This document shows positions 52,763-64,000 of a DNA stretch of 64,000 nucleotides, in pieces. The position numbers and the translations under genes were made by a program. Source of the DNA: Watersipora subatra. Taxonomy: Eukaryota; Bryozoa; Gymnolaemata; Cheilostomatida; Watersiporidae. How positions within the stretch are numbered: the stretch's first letter is position 1; each line of letters begins with the position of its first letter. The DNA lies in contig NC_088714.1 of the NCBI RefSeq assembly GCF_963576615.1, forward strand, positions 40,710,572-40,774,571, in the 5' to 3' direction. The notes below the pieces were generated by a model. The model was not told the origin of the DNA, did not search any database, and saw only the letters and a list, made by a program, of their open reading frames with translations.

Positions 52763-53326
52763 CTAGCTGGAGGGTGGCATTATGGGCGCAGGGTCTATTC
52801 TGACCTCCTCCTGCCTCCTCTCCGGCCTGCTAGGTTGAACTCCTTTTATGTTAGAACCTATCCTTGGCTCCAGGGTGGCCAGGGTTTGCCCCAACCTTTT
52901 TGGGCAAGCATGATAAGGTTTCAGCCTTTCTTTGCTCTGAATAGAAGACTGGCCCAGTCGTTCAACTAGATATGTGTGGTTCCCCCAGGCCATCAAGACC
53001 TGGTATGGTCCCATGAACTTGTAGCCGTAGCTTGGGATTTTCTCCCGTCTCCGGCGTTTATTCATGAGCCATACCCAGTTGCCTGGGGCGTACAGTGGTG
53101 GCTCCTCCCAGTCCTCCTGTCTCACTTCCATCTGACTTTGTCGTAGCGCCTCGTGCACCATCTGCAGCTTCCGCTGCACCTTAAGAGCGTGCTCGTGGGC
53201 AGGAAAGAACTCAGTCGGTGGTGGGTAGCTTTCCAGCTGGTCTGGCAACCTCAGCTCCCGTCCCAACATCAACATGTTGGTTGTCTCTCCGGTGGTGGAG
53301 TGGGGGGTGCCTTGATATGCCCTCAT
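52763..53326 (-). pseudogene. gypsy integrase C-terminal region
   Basis: Continues the integrase after two in-frame stops (TGA at 53348-53350, TAG at 53330-53332). It has RAYQGTPHSTTGE and LGRELRLPDQL, typical of the end of Ty3/gypsy integrase cores, then a small beta-rich domain (YGYKFMGPYQVL) that resembles the C-terminal DNA-binding module. Confidence 0.8.
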
Positions 53327-53347
53327 CAGCTAGGGAAGGAGCAGGTC

Positions 53348-53917
53348 TCACTCGTCATGTCCCTGGGCTAGGAGTAGAGCCCTCAAAGAGTCTCCGAGCA
53401 TCCGATTGTTCTGTTCAACGATTCTGTTGTCCTGTGGGTGATAAGGAGTCGTATGGGTTTTCTCCAAGTTCCAGAGTTGGCACAGTTCGGCCATCAGTTG
53501 GCTCTCAAACTGCGCCTCTTGGTCTGTGTGGATCTGCTCGGGTGACCCCAGGTAGTAGAAGACCCGCTCATTCAGTGCGTTTGCGACCACCGGGGCCGTG
53601 GCGTCAGGTAGTGCCAGTGAGTCCTGCCATTGGGTGAAGTGGTCGGTGAGGTCCAGCACCCACTTGTTCCCTCTAGGCGTGACCGGAAATGGCCCCACCA
53701 AGTCCACGGCCACTTTCTGCCAAGGTCGTCCGACATAGAGCCTTCTTTTTCCTCCGGCCGCCTTTGTCCCTCCATGCTTTGCAGCCTGGCACACCTCACA
53801 ACTCTTGCTGAGCCGTCTGACTGTGATTGTCAGTCTGGGCCAGTACCAAGTCAGCTGGAGGCGGCTTATCGTTCTTCCCACCTCAGAGTGAGCCAGGACG
53901 TGCGTTTGCCACACCAT
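53348..53917 (-). pseudogene. gypsy integrase core
   Basis: Zinc-region remnant (HVLAHSEVGR, then CEVCQAAK), then a catalytic triad: the first Asp in VAVDLVGPF, the second in IHTDQEAQFES, and Glu in RIVEQNNRML. HTTPYHPQ precedes the Glu, as is usual for Ty3/gypsy. The frame ends at a TGA that is followed by recognisable integrase sequence, so the gene is interrupted. Confidence 0.85.
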
Positions 53918-53998
53918 GGTCTCTCACATAACCAAGAAAAAGATGGTGCACCATCTGGCATGACCTTGCAGGGTCACGCGTGCCTCCAGCACGCCGTC

Positions 53999-54502
53999 CT
54001 ATCGTATGCGCAGAGAGCCTCGCATATGATACAAGATATCCAGCTCTCTGCACCCGACTTCCAGGTGTTCCGCTGGCACCTCTCCTCCTGTGGCGATGGC
54101 ACGATACATGATGGCCACTGGTCCTTGTCCGGTGGCCTGTGTCCTTGCCAGCTCGCCCTTTGGTCCTGTTATCCTTGGTGTGGCCAGTAGGCCCTCGGAG
54201 GAACCTCCGGCACCCAGATTCAATCCCGCCACTGTTGGGGCGGGAGTCCCATGCGAGTTGCCGGTCGGCCCTCCGGGATATGCGATGTTGCCCAGGGTCG
54301 ATCCCGCCCTGTTGAGAGTGGGAGTCCCATCCAGGCAACTGGTTGGTACCCACGCAGCTAACGGCCCTTGTTCCCTTGCCAATTCCTTCCGTGAGGGGCC
54401 CCCGTCCCTCTGCTCAATGCTCGCGCATTGCTGGCAGTCCTCGCAGCTTTGCCTGCTCAACCCATTTGCGTTTCCATAGTGAGTCTCTGACCAATGCTCC
54501 AA
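53999..54502 (-). pseudogene. gypsy connection region between RNase H and integrase
   Basis: Starts near HYGNANGLSRQSCEDC, the usual end of RNase H/tether in this family (GNAD-LSR type), followed by a Gly/Pro-rich linker. Overlapping frames on the plus strand are shadows. Confidence 0.55.
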
Positions 54503-54574
54503 GACATAGCGGAACTCAGCCAGGATCTCTAGCCACCGGGCTACCTGGTTCGAGGGTTCCCTCCTCCTGCATAA

Positions 54575-55120
54575 TCACCGGAGTGGTGCGTGGTCCATCC
54601 GTAGGAGAAACTCCTGGCCATACAAATACGGCTGAAAGTGCTTCACTGCCTTTACCACCGCAAGCCGCTCCCATCGAGTGACGCAGTAATTGCGTTCCGA
54701 GGGTGTGAGGGTCTTGCTGTAGTAGGCAATGACTCTCTCGCAGCCCTCCTGTACTTGGGACAGCACGGCCCCCACTCCACATCCGCTGGCGTCTGTGTCC
54801 AGGATGTACTGCCTCCGGGGATCCGGGTAGCCCAAGATCGGGGCGGTGCTGATACTATCCCTTAGTGCGTTGAAGGCGATCTGTTCTCCTTCCGTCCATC
54901 TCCAGGGCTCTTCTTTTGCAGTCAGTCGGTGCAAGGGATGCGCTATGGTGGCAAACTCCGAAATATATTGTAGGTAGTAGCCGACCGTCCTGAAGAATCC
55001 TTGGAGTTCTTGCATTCCGCGCAGGCTCGGCCATTCCATGACTGCCTTCACCTTGTCGGGGTCTGTAGAGACCCCATCCTGGCTTACTATGTGGCCCAGG
55101 TAGCGGATCTGGGGTTGCAA
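54575..55120 (-). pseudogene. gypsy RNase H region
   Basis: IRYLGHIVSQDGVSTDPDKV is the conserved connection after the RT palm. Then WRWTEGEQIAFNALRD, the RNase H catalytic Asp in YILDTDASGCGVGAVLSQ, and the Glu-containing NYCVTRWERLAVVKAVKHF. Separated from the YLDD palm by a TGA at 55187-55189. Confidence 0.88.
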
Positions 55121-55189
55121 TAGTTCACACTTGGACAGCTTTAACTTCAGTCCGGCCTTGTAGAGTCTCTGGAAGACCTCCCCTAGTCA

Positions 55190-55847
55190 ATGCAGATGCG
55201 TATCGAAGTCCAGGGCGATGACTATAATATCATCCAGATATAGTAGCAGCGTTCTCTAGGGGGGGGGGCTGTGTAGCACACGTTTCATGAGTCTTTGGAA
55301 GGTGGCGGGGCGAAAGTCAGTCCGAAAGGCAACACCTTCCATTTCCATAATCCGGACCGTGTCAAGAAGGCCGACTTCTCCTGCGCCTCTGCATCCAGGG
55401 GTACCTGCCGGTACCCGCTCACCAGGTCGAGTGTGCTGAAATAGTGGCTGCTGGGCAGGGCGTCCAGGCTGTCGTCGATTCTGGGTAGAGAGAAGGCGTC
55501 CTGCTCAGTGACGGCGTTTAGATGCCGGTAGTCAATGCAGAAGCGCCACTTCCCATCCTCTTTCTGGACCAACAACACGGGGAGCTCTAAGCTCCTCTGG
55601 CTGGCTCGATCAGCCCTCGCTTGAGCAGATCCTGGACCTGCCTTTCGGCCTCGGCGTCCTTCTCCAGTTCGAGTCTGTGGAAGGGTTGTCGGATTGGCTG
55701 GGTGCCCTCCTTAAGTGGAATGGAATGTTCCACCTCGGTGGTCCTTCCTACATCGTCGTCACCTGTACTGAACACGGTGGCATATCGACTCAGCAAGGAA
55801 GCCAACCTCGCCATTTGACCCATCCCCTCACAGTTTGGCTGGACCAC
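55190..55847 (-). pseudogene. gypsy reverse transcriptase, broken
   Basis: Pieces in order: the N-terminal part to GLIEPARGA; then VQKEDGKWRFCIDYRHLNA and STLDLVSGYRQVPL (first catalytic Asp) ending at a shifted frame near 55300; then the YLDD active site at 55229-55240. Lesions seen: an in-frame TAG at 55848-55850 before this part, frameshifts near 55585 and 55300, and a TGA at 55187-55189 after the YLDD. The enzyme cannot be made from this copy. Confidence 0.88.
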
Positions 55848-56924
55848 CTAGAACAGTTCCTCAAGGTGAGCCGGCACTCCATTGATTGAAGCCGGACCCG
55901 CGTCACACAATAAGGGATCGTCCTCTTTGACCTGCGGGGTTTCCACTCCCGTGTAAGTGCCGATAGTGGCGTTGGACCGGAAAGTCAATGGCCGCTTCGT
56001 AGCATTCATGCAGCAAGTGATGACCTGTCCCTTAGGTCTCGGCTGATTCAAGCTACTTGCTATTGGAGGTTCATCGGGAAATCCTTCGATCAGTCCCGTG
56101 GAGCGGTAATTTCGCGTGGTGATGCGACAGTGTATTGCCATCTCTGTCCAGGCGGGAACCACTACCCTCCTTATCACCTGTACCTTGCTCTGTAGCAGCT
56201 GCCCATGTCGATCCATGCAGACTAGCTGTCTGCCATCAACTCTGACCACCGGCTGCTCAAATTCGAGAAAGCGCTGATGGGTCATGGAGAATGGCATTCC
56301 GAGTATGGCATCCTCGCTCAGACGGCTAACCATAAAGACTTCCTCTGTCTTTACATCCCTCAGGCAGATGGCCAGACGGATTATCCCGTGTAAGGGGAGC
56401 CGTGTTTCGTCAGCCAATAGTCCATGGCTGTCACTCTCCTTGAGTTGGTCTTGTACGACTCCTGGCAATCGGTCAAAGACCTGCTTATTGATCAGGTTTG
56501 TGGGGAATCCTGTGTCTAAAAGAAACTGGATGGGCCGCCCCTCCACTCTTCCTGGGAGGAAATAGCTGGTGGAGTGAGGTGGGCTGAGGGCTTGCGCCCA
56601 AGAAGTGTCTTCCAAGACATATTCCGAAAGGCCTGGGAGCCTTCCTTTCTGCGGTGGGGCGGGGTCAGTCCCTCGGGCCGTCCTACATCCGGGGTAGACC
56701 CGCGGCTCCTGTGATTGCCATCCCCAAGGCGGAGAAGGGGTTGGCCCTGCTGCCTTTAAGGCAGGCTTCTGACCATCCGGTCTAGTGGGAGTGGTTCTCG
56801 CTGTCTGGGGTGGAGGAGATTTTGAGGTCACCTTCCTTCGTTTCGGGCTACATTCCTGCCGTTCGCACAAAAGAGCGTAGGCGGTATCCGGGACACTAGG
56901 AATGTCCAGATTGGCTTCACTCAA
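55848..56924 (-). pseudogene. gypsy protease region, 358 codons open
   Basis: A Pro-rich N-terminus is followed by a retropepsin-like domain with FLLDTGFPTNLINKQ (catalytic D-T-G) and a downstream ILGMPF that matches the second conserved strand (usually ILG-D). It ends at a TAG at 55848, with the pol frame continuing directly after, so the stop is probably a lesion. Zinc knuckles were not found. Confidence 0.75.
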
Positions 56925-57036
56925 AGACTGTTAGTAATTTCGTGTTTTCGCAGGCCTTTTATGTACACGAATTTTCCTCGGCCTAGTCCTTGCTGGTTGA
57001 GACCAACCGTTGGCTGTCACTGAATCCCGTGTAATC

Positions 57037-57615
57037 CTATTGTGTTTCCGAGGTTGTTTGGCCTTGGTACAGCCAGTAGTCGGAGCTACTGCTGTGGCCG
57101 TTTTTCGTTTCCTGAAACCGGTTTAGTGTAGTGAGAGCAATTCTTCCGTACATGCCCCGGTTGCCCAAATCTCCAACAAAGGGTAGCTGGCTGGCTCCTC
57201 CTCTTATTGGAGTGCGAACCTGCTCCTGGAGCCGTTCCACCTTGTCCGTGAGAGTTTGGACCAGCCGGGCTAGTCGTCTTCTAACATCGGTTTCGGTCGA
57301 GTTCACTTGATCGGAAGTTCCTCCCTCCAGAGAGGAACTTCCTGGAGGGGGTGCTGGTCCTGGAGAAAGTTTCTCCCTCCAGGGAGGAACCCTCCGTACC
57401 GAAGATCCGGTGGATTTACGCTCGCCTCCTTGGATTTGGAGGTAGTTGTTTCCGACCCGTACAGCGCCAGTCAGCGTGGGCATATGTACGGCCAACAGAT
57501 GTCGCTGCAAGGCAGGGTCCCTTAGTGAGCTGCAGAAGGTCTCCATAGCCATACTATTTTGGTGTCGGTTTGGCAGGTCCTCGTAAGCAATGCGTACCAA
57601 CCTCTCGACCTCCAT
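57037..57615 (-). pseudogene. gypsy gag fragment
   Basis: LVRIAYEDLPNRHQNSMAME and SLRDPALQRHLLAVHMPTL match the capsid C-terminal end typical of Ty3/gypsy gag. It continues in a coiled-coil-like RRRLARLVQTLTDKVERLQ stretch. The start of gag above 57615 is broken up by stops. Confidence 0.7.
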
Positions 57616-58009
57616 AGCATGCTCCTGAAGTGTCGTCTTTTCCTTTTGCCTAAAGGAGTTGAGCTGGCTTAGCGCTTGCCTGGTGGAGAGCCCGAATCTT
57701 GCCCGCAGGGCATTGAAAATGGCCTCCTGGTCCTCGGCCCGTCTGCAGCCTTCAACCTATTTGCCCAGTGCTTCCCGGAGGTGCAATAGGGTTGCTCCTT
57801 CCGTTCACTGGTTGATGTCAGCTACCTCCGTGATGCGAGCAATGAAGTACTCCACATCTCCCTTCTCAGTGTACTGGGAGTCCTAAAACGTGGTGCCGGT
57901 TCCTGAGCCCTTGGCATCAGTAGTACCTGTTCTAATGCCTCGACTAGTTGGTCGGGTTCCGGGTCAGCACTTCTTGCTCTCCTAATGGTCATGTCTGGCT
58001 TTCAGTTGG

Positions 58010-58400
58010 ATTCGGCTCTCTTCCCAGAGCAGTGCCTCTACTGTGTCCGTGGCTGCCGGCTCTTTTCCGGGTTTTTTCCTGTAGGAGGTTCTTCTGATAG
58101 GAGCTCGCTGCCTCCTCAGGCAAGTCCTGTCGGAGCCTTTAGTAGGTTTCTGCTCCCGGAGCAGTACATCCACTGGGTCCAATACCACAGGGCTTTCCAC
58201 AGCTCTCTCTGGGTTTTTCCTGTAGGAAGTTCGTCCAGTAGGAGCACTCTACCTCCTCAGGTAATTCATTTCGGAGCCTTTAGTAGGTTTCTGCTCACGG
58301 AGCAGTGCATTTATTGGATCCGATACCACAGGACTTTCCACAGCTCCCTCTGGGTTGTTCCTGTTGTCAAAAAGTTCTTCCAGTAGGAGCAGTGTCGCCG
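58010..58400. repeat. about 130-140-bp tandem repeat in the gypsy leader/gag start
   Basis: Three imperfect copies, landmarks GAGCAGT at 58026, 58159 and 58300, each followed by a CAC-rich block and CCTCTGGGTTTTTCCTG-type sequence. Confidence 0.75.
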
Positions 58401-58517
58401 TTTTTCAGGCAGCCTAGTTCATCCAAAGTCCAGTAATCCTCCCAGTGTCCAATGATCCTGATGCGAGTCCTGTGGTGGAGTTCTTGAGATCGTCAGCGAT
58501 CCCACTACTGCCACCAG

Positions 58518-58889
58518 TGTAAAGGTTTTGTGCGACCTTCACTTTTCCTCCACTAGAACAAGACTCAGTGCATGAGTTTATACATATATTTCTGCTTAGT
58601 TCATAAGTTGTACAAGATTGATCAAGTAACAGGCAATGAACAGGCCCAGAACAGCTCTGCTCTTCTACACAAGTGTTCGAGCTTATATAGCTAGTAAGCT
58701 CCGCCTCCATTCTACTTGGCTGGACCCGGCATGGCTCGCCTCGGCTCAGCTTGGTCTTGACTTGGCACGGCTCTGGCTTGGCTTTGGCTTGGCTAAACTC
58801 TGACCTCGTCATTCTGCCTGACTGAGCACAGCCGGGCTCGGCTTAGCTCAGCCCTAGGCTCAGCTCTCAGTGGATCACATTCCACAACA
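58518..58889 (-). repeat. Ty3/gypsy 5' LTR
   Basis: 372 bp. Two bases after it, on the minus strand, lies a primer-binding-site-like TGGTGGCAGTAGTGGGAT (58499-58516), starting with the TGG that pairs with a tRNA CCA end. Confidence 0.92.
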
Positions 58890-59706
58890 CTACGTATGTA
58901 AGTACATATGTATGTACGTACATATGTACGTATGTATGTATGTATGTACGTATGTATGCATGTATGTATGTACGTATGTATGAATGTATGTATGTATGTA
59001 CGCATGTATGTATGTATGTACGTATGTATGTACGAATGTATGTACATATGTATGTACGTATGTATGTACATATGTATGAAGGTATGTATGTATATATGTA
59101 TGTACAGTATGTATGTACAGTATGTATGTGCAGTATGTATGTGCAGTTTGTATGTGCAGTATGTATGTGCAGTATGTATGTACAGTATGAATGTACAGTA
59201 TGTATGTACAGTATGTATGTACAGTATGTATGTACAGTATGTATGTACAGTATGTATGTATTTGCAGTATGTAGGTACAATATGTAGGTACAATATGTAG
59301 GTACAGTATCATTCATGTATGTACAATATGTATGTATGTATGTACAGTGTGTATGTACAGTATGTATGTACAGTATGTAAGTACAGTATGTAAGTATAGT
59401 ATGTATGTACAGCATGTTTATACAGTATGTAGGTACAGTATGTAGGTACAGTATGTAGGTACAGTATGTAGGTACAATGTTTATGTGTGTACAGTATGCA
59501 TGTACAGTATGCATGTACAGTATGTAGGTACAGTATGTAGGTACAGTATGTAGGTACAATGTTTATGTATGTACAGTATGCATGCACAGTATGTATGTAA
59601 AGTATGTAGGTACAGTATGTAGGTACAGTATGTAGGTACAGTATGTAGGTACAGTATGTAGGTACAGTATGTAGGTACAGTATGTAGGTACAGTATGTAT
59701 GTACAC
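58890..59706. repeat. TATG/ACGT tetranucleotide array passing into TATGTACAG-type repeats
   Basis: Begins at the last base of the gypsy 5' LTR. The first 220 bp are TATG with ACGT variants. The rest is 12-13-bp units (GTATGTACA / GTATGTAGGTACA). Many Tyr/Cys/Met or Tyr/Ile/His frames here are artefacts. Confidence 0.95.
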
Positions 59707-59716
59707 AATTATTTTA

Positions 59717-59870
59717 TAGCCGAGCAGGGTGGTCGCATGGTGTAGTGGTTACTGCGCCTGTCTGCAAAATCGGTTGTTCCAAGTTCATCTCCAGTATGAA
59801 GTTACTTTTCGTGTGTATTTTGTTGCTATAACTAACCATACAACCAACAATCAAACAAACACTTGGATTT
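59717..59870 (+). repeat. tRNA-derived SINE
   Basis: A tRNA-like head has A-box TGGTGTAGTGGTTA (59738) and B-box-like AAGTTCATCTCC (59781). It is followed by a non-tRNA body and a CAAACAAACA tail near 59850. It is not an intact tRNA: no matching acceptor stem. Confidence 0.6.
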
Positions 59871-59875
59871 ATAAA

Positions 59876-60015
59876 CATATACATGTAGATACATATACAT
59901 GTAGATACATATACATGTAGATACATATACATGTAGATACATATACATGTAGATACATATACATGTAGATACATATACATATACATGTAGATACATATAC
60001 ATGTAGATACATAGT
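59876..60015. repeat. 16-bp tandem repeat
   Basis: ACATGTAGATACATAT repeated about eight times, directly after the SINE tail. Confidence 0.9.
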
Positions 60016-60586
60016 GTTCATATTTACATAAATGTGATGATAACAATACAGTATACACATCTACCTACCTGAAGTCTTTATATTTTAAGTCGGTGTCAAG
60101 AAAGAACAGTACTGGACAACAACTGTAACGGCATTGAACCTGATACAGTTGTTCTTCTGTGATCGAACCCGCTCTGTATTTATACGGTCACTAGTAATGA
60201 GATAGCAAGGATGAGAAAGTAAGAATTCTCTACACAGACTTTGGATAATTAGGTAGACAATCAGGTCAGACATATCAAACTCCCTGACTCATAGGAGTAT
60301 CAAATAGAGCATCTCTTAGTCAGCACTGATTTAGGAGAAATCTGTAAATATTTAAACATAACAGTGGCATAACATAAAAAGTTTATTTTTATTTATTAAT
60401 GCGTAAAAAAACCAAAGTTTAACAGTTAATTTTAGGCTATAATTAAAAGGCTCATTTTGTCTCACTCTTCTGCAGCTCTTAATGTAATACGCTACATATC
60501 TAATGTTTTAATATGACATATCTTGCTTATGGGTTATCTGTCAATATGGGTTATAAAATGTTTTACTACTTGTCTTCTATTTAAAG
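60016..60586. other. unassigned sequence
   Basis: No domain, repeat or exon that I can support. Confidence 0.4.
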
Positions 60587-60789
60587 ATGCTGTGAATGAT
60601 CACTCAATCAATTCATTGAACACTTTGAAAGAGGAGATAACTGCTCATTTTAGCAGTCTACTCCAGTCTGCTAGTGAGAAGTTAACAGAGATTTGCATGG
60701 CTGATAAACAGATATGAAAAGTTCTAGATGAGGAAGACATTGAGTGTGCTCAGAGAATGCAGATGATAGAAAGAATCCCTGATGAGCAG
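60587..60789 (+). pseudogene. exon-like block with one stop, family unknown
   Basis: Between an acceptor-like CTATTTAAAG and a donor-like GTAGTT, 203 bp read as a helical, charged peptide (SLNTLKEEITAHFSSLLQ, then KVLDEEDIECAQRMQ). One TGA at 60715-60717 breaks it. The codon pattern looks like former coding sequence. I cannot name the family. It may be a decayed host exon or transposon piece. Confidence 0.35.
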
Positions 60790-60981
60790 GTAGTTTAATA
60801 TGGTGCATCTTCAACTAGTGTTCCAGAATTCATTTTCGTCACCAAAGTGACATATTATCAGTTTTTGGTACTCCTACTCATAAGTCACTTGTGTTAGAGT
60901 GATTAGAAATCAAATTGTTATTGAAAAAGTCTGACCAAGCAATCTAGCTTTTCATGTTTAACAGTCTAGTTTTTCATGTAA

Positions 60982-62004
60982 TCTGTATATATATTTCTCG
61001 AAGTATGTGTGTTGATCTGTCTGTAATTCTGGCTATAGGTATAGCGCACGCTGATTATCTTATCAATGCGGCCAATCGTTACGATGCCTCTGTTAAGAAA
61101 TGTTTTCCATAAGGCTCAATTACTATATCTGGGGTCAAGGCTAATTCTTCTCACATGGACCATTATATCGTCTCCGGGGAAAGATCCTTGACATCATCTT
61201 TCCGTTTTTTTTCATTTTTACATTTGTACCGGTATCGAGAGGTACCAGTATCGTCGTATTCAAAGTTTTGATGAATAGGTTCTGATGGAACAGTAACCTT
61301 TTTTATACACACACACACTCACACACGCACGCGCGCACACGCATGCACACGCACACACACGCACGCACACACACGCACACACAGGCACATGCATGCACAT
61401 GCACGCACGCACGCACGCACGCACACACACACATACACACACGCATGCACACACATGCACACACACATGCATGCACACGCACGCACGCACACGCACGCAC
61501 GCACGCACGCACACACACGCACACGCACACACACACGCACACACACGCGCACGCGCGCATACACTTCTATGCAAGAAAAGTTATTATTAGTTCTACATAT
61601 TCAGGAATATTAATTTTGTTTTCTCATTTCGTATCAATTGTATCATTACCGAATCATCTTTTATTGTAATCGTAGCAAAACCGACTTAATTTAGCTATTA
61701 CTTGCCAATTATTTCACATTTACATCTAAACCTTTTTACAGTCATTTTACTTTTTTTAAATTATTTGACCTGCACAAAACATTTTTCTCATGGTATGAAG
61801 TTTAAGAGTTGTTTGACAAAGTTTGAAAATCTTTACAGTTGTTTTTATTTTCTCTCTTAATTTATTTTAATTACACAAAGCACTTTTCTCATGATGTGAA
61901 GATTGAAAGTTAAAATGGCCAATGTTGTTGTATGTTAAATACAAATCAGTTTTCCGACCGAAGACTTTTTTTATTACTCAGGCAACACCGGGTAGCACAG
62001 TTTT
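60982..62004 (+). mobile_element. decayed Helitron-like element with internal CA repeat
   Basis: Left end TCTGTATATATATTTCTCGAAG starts with TC after an A. The right end ACTCAGGCAACACCGGGTAGCACAG matches the hairpin end of the copy at 22304, but the CTAA is changed to TTTT. The stretch CTTTTCTCATGATRTGAAG with AATACAAATCAGTTTTC is shared with the intron copy. Confidence 0.45.
61303..61562. repeat. CA/CACG microsatellite
   Basis: About 260 bp of (CA)n mixed with CACGCACG and CATGCA units. His/Thr and Val/Cys frames are artefacts. Confidence 0.97.
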
Positions 62005-64000
62005 CTGATATTTAGCTAGTTTCTGAGGGAAAAATTCTTTTGCACTAAGACACAAAAAGTATCGCGCTCATGCTATGCATATCTCATTCATTTTTTAAAC
62101 CACTCTCTTCCATATCTTCATATCATGACTCATCAACATTGTTTCCCATAGTTTCCACTGCACTGAACATCACCTTTGTTTTTGTAGATTGGCACAAGTC
62201 TACTGTTGCTCTATTCTTCAGGCATCCTTTTTCCCTTAAAGATGTGGTTGCGTCAAAAATTTTGAAATAATGAAATTAAGACCAATAAAAGGTTAAAACA
62301 TCAGCTACAATTTGATGTCATTTTTGTCTTTGTAGACCAATCCTGTCCAGAGATATATGCGTTTGAATGAGGCCATCTTTTAAAAAGCTCACATTCCAGC
62401 GGGTGCTTCATTCGTGACGTAACTAGTGATACATCTGAAAAAAGTCCACGAGCGATAAATATAAGGTTGCTTCATTAGCCAATCATCAGCACGAAATTTT
62501 TATATAGGTCGTAATAAATGTTATCACTCGTAAAACGCAGCCTGCGATCTCAGATTTAGGGATTTTACTCTATTATTAAATTGCATGGACATCGATATTT
62601 ACTAAATTAATTAACATCGTTACTTCGTTAACATCATTTATTGACGAACAACAGAATTGTAAAAATTGCTGTAAACATACTGCGAAGGTGGCTCCGAGTT
62701 TTCTTGGCATCAGGTGGTTAAAGTGCTACGGAGGAAGATAGGAAAATGGAAGTAAATTTACCTTTTACTTTGAGTCTCCTATAGATATACTGTTGAGTTT
62801 ATATTCAGATTATATTTCCCTGTTTGAGGTTATAACGTAATTTCCTGCGCGTGCGAGATACGTATGTACAGTGAATTTTTGACGGCTTCTTTTTAATCCA
62901 TAGCATCTAGCAATACAATGGCTTAGATTGATGAAGATGCTAAAAGTAATAATTTAAGTACTCACGAATACATTTATTAATTAATAGAATTATAACTTTT
63001 GCTATCACCAATCATTGGTTTATAATTTTTTATCGTTTGACCTAGCTATAGTTGCTTAAACATTTTCTTTGGCAGTTTTAGCTAGTAAATTAGGTTTATG
63101 ATTTGACTTTAGATGTTCACTTCTCACTTGTAGAAAGTGAAGAAAATCGATTGATCTATGCACATCTTTAACTTCCAGAACCAAAGCTTCGAATCGTTGG
63201 CTTGGCGTACTTATGCTTTCGTTAAACATTTATTCATTTTTAACATTACACTCGCAATCTATCTAACTCCCAATTTGAAAGCTTTCAGTAGATATGCGTT
63301 AGAATGACATATCTATTAATGACATGTATTTGTTGCATTTGTTTTACTGATTACAGGATGTTTATGTGGTCTCACCAGCCGAAGCAGCTTTGTCGGTGTG
63401 GAAACTACCATAAATGGGAAAGAGAGACTTGAATGTGTGTTGCATAAACCATGATGTTTTGTTTGAGTTTGCTGTAAATGAATTTGTTTTATTGTATCAG
63501 CTGAAACTATGTGAGTGTCCACGACTTGATGGATATCTTTAATAAAAGCTTTATGCCGAAATGAAATTTTTTTTGCTGGTAAAAACTATATAATAAAATA
63601 ATATTGTTGAAGATAATGCAAAACATGATTTGCAGAACATTGAATATATCATAGCCCCGTTGACTCCTGTGCAGAAATCTTTTCTGATAGATGGATTTAT
63701 GAAGTGCACTCAGAGATGCATGGACAGGCACTTTTGCATAGCTCAACCATTTGTTTAGTACTTGAATCGTGACCAGTGAATTTTTTTCTACAAATTAATA
63801 CCTGTAATGACTCGATAACGTTGACAGTCGACTATACAATGTACATGGCTTTTAGGGATGTTGTTGATTTTGCCACATATTCTTTTTGACGACAGCTTGC
63901 TTATTTTACTTACGGTAGTAAGAGAGTAGTTTTCAGTGTGGGCAATGATATACAGCACCATCCCCCAGGATAGGCGATGGGCAAAATATGGGTGGGGCTT
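62005..64000. other. unassigned right end of the window
   Basis: Short frames only, none with a domain that I recognise, and no clear repeat. The window ends inside this stretch, so an exon of a neighbouring gene could be missed. Confidence 0.4.

Larger units (their letters stand above)
51632..58889 (-). mobile_element. decayed Ty3/gypsy LTR retrotransposon, 7258 bp
   Basis: LTRs of 382 and 372 bp with TG...CA ends enclose gag, protease, reverse transcriptase, RNase H and integrase segments in Ty3/gypsy order on the minus strand. The interior is visibly GC-rich against AT-rich flanks. Several stops and frameshifts break pol. No matching target duplication is seen: gatta stands before 51632 and ctacg after 58889. 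The right flank is a long microsatellite. Confidence 0.93.

Noticed and set aside
52203-58386. Plus-strand frames inside the gypsy element, up to 186 codons
   Set aside because: Antisense frames in GC-rich DNA with no recognisable domains; the minus strand carries the retroelement motifs.
58793-59708. Tyr/His/Thr- and Tyr/Met/Cys-rich frames up to 230 codons
   Set aside because: Translations of the TATG/TACAG tandem arrays.
59717-59800. Functional tRNA gene
   Set aside because: The B-box is degenerate and the acceptor stem is missing; a non-tRNA body and A-rich tail follow.
61260-61669. Cys/Val- and His/Thr-rich frames
   Set aside because: Translations of the CA/CACG microsatellite.

Overview
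The window is animal nuclear DNA: AT-rich, split by introns with GT/AG borders, and dense in transposable elements. The only clear host gene is a Cys-loop ligand-gated ion channel, whose subunit resembles invertebrate glutamate-gated chloride or glycine-receptor chains. That gene, the mix of Penelope, BEL/Pao and Ty3 elements, and many small MITEs fit an invertebrate, probably a lophotrochozoan such as a mollusc, annelid or bryozoan. I cannot fix the species.

Layout. 1-10.6 kb: intergenic DNA holding a 20-bp satellite (about 3.04-5.99 kb) split by a 678-bp CACTA-like MITE, a TTAA-flanked MITE and a TA-flanked MITE. 10.69-36.84 kb: the channel gene on the minus strand. I could assemble nine coding exons with compatible phases (1254 bp, 417 codons plus stop) from signal peptide to M4. 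Its introns carry most of the mobile DNA. Intron 2 (11.5 kb) contains a complete BEL/Pao LTR retrotransposon (23,911-32,426) with apparently identical 818-bp LTRs, a 5-bp target duplication and one open 1981-aa Gag-Pol frame. It also contains a 485-bp perfect inverted repeat made of two Penelope-like 3' ends. Each arm encodes a GIY-YIG nuclease fragment and a hammerhead ribozyme fold. Next to it is a second, different hammerhead motif that bounds a 259-bp retrozyme-like unit.

36.8-51.6 kb: intergenic DNA with tRNA-like SINE heads, a 39-bp minisatellite that happens to stay open for 428 codons, a 29-bp minisatellite, a P-element/THAP9-like transposase remnant, and a repeat family built on an ACTCGAGT core that is interrupted by a 1-kb hAT-like MITE. 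51.6-58.9 kb: a GC-rich, decayed Ty3/gypsy element on the minus strand with diverged LTRs, several nonsense and frameshift lesions, and an extra open frame between pol and the 3' LTR. 58.9-64 kb: tetranucleotide and 12-13-bp arrays, a tRNA-derived SINE, a Helitron-like copy carrying a long CA-rich microsatellite, and unassigned sequence.

The host gene would make a plasma-membrane receptor subunit. Everything else is mobile or repetitive DNA living in its introns and flanks. The most unusual part is 32.57-33.95 kb, where three complete hammerhead-type folds and a partial one sit within 1.4 kb of an intron.
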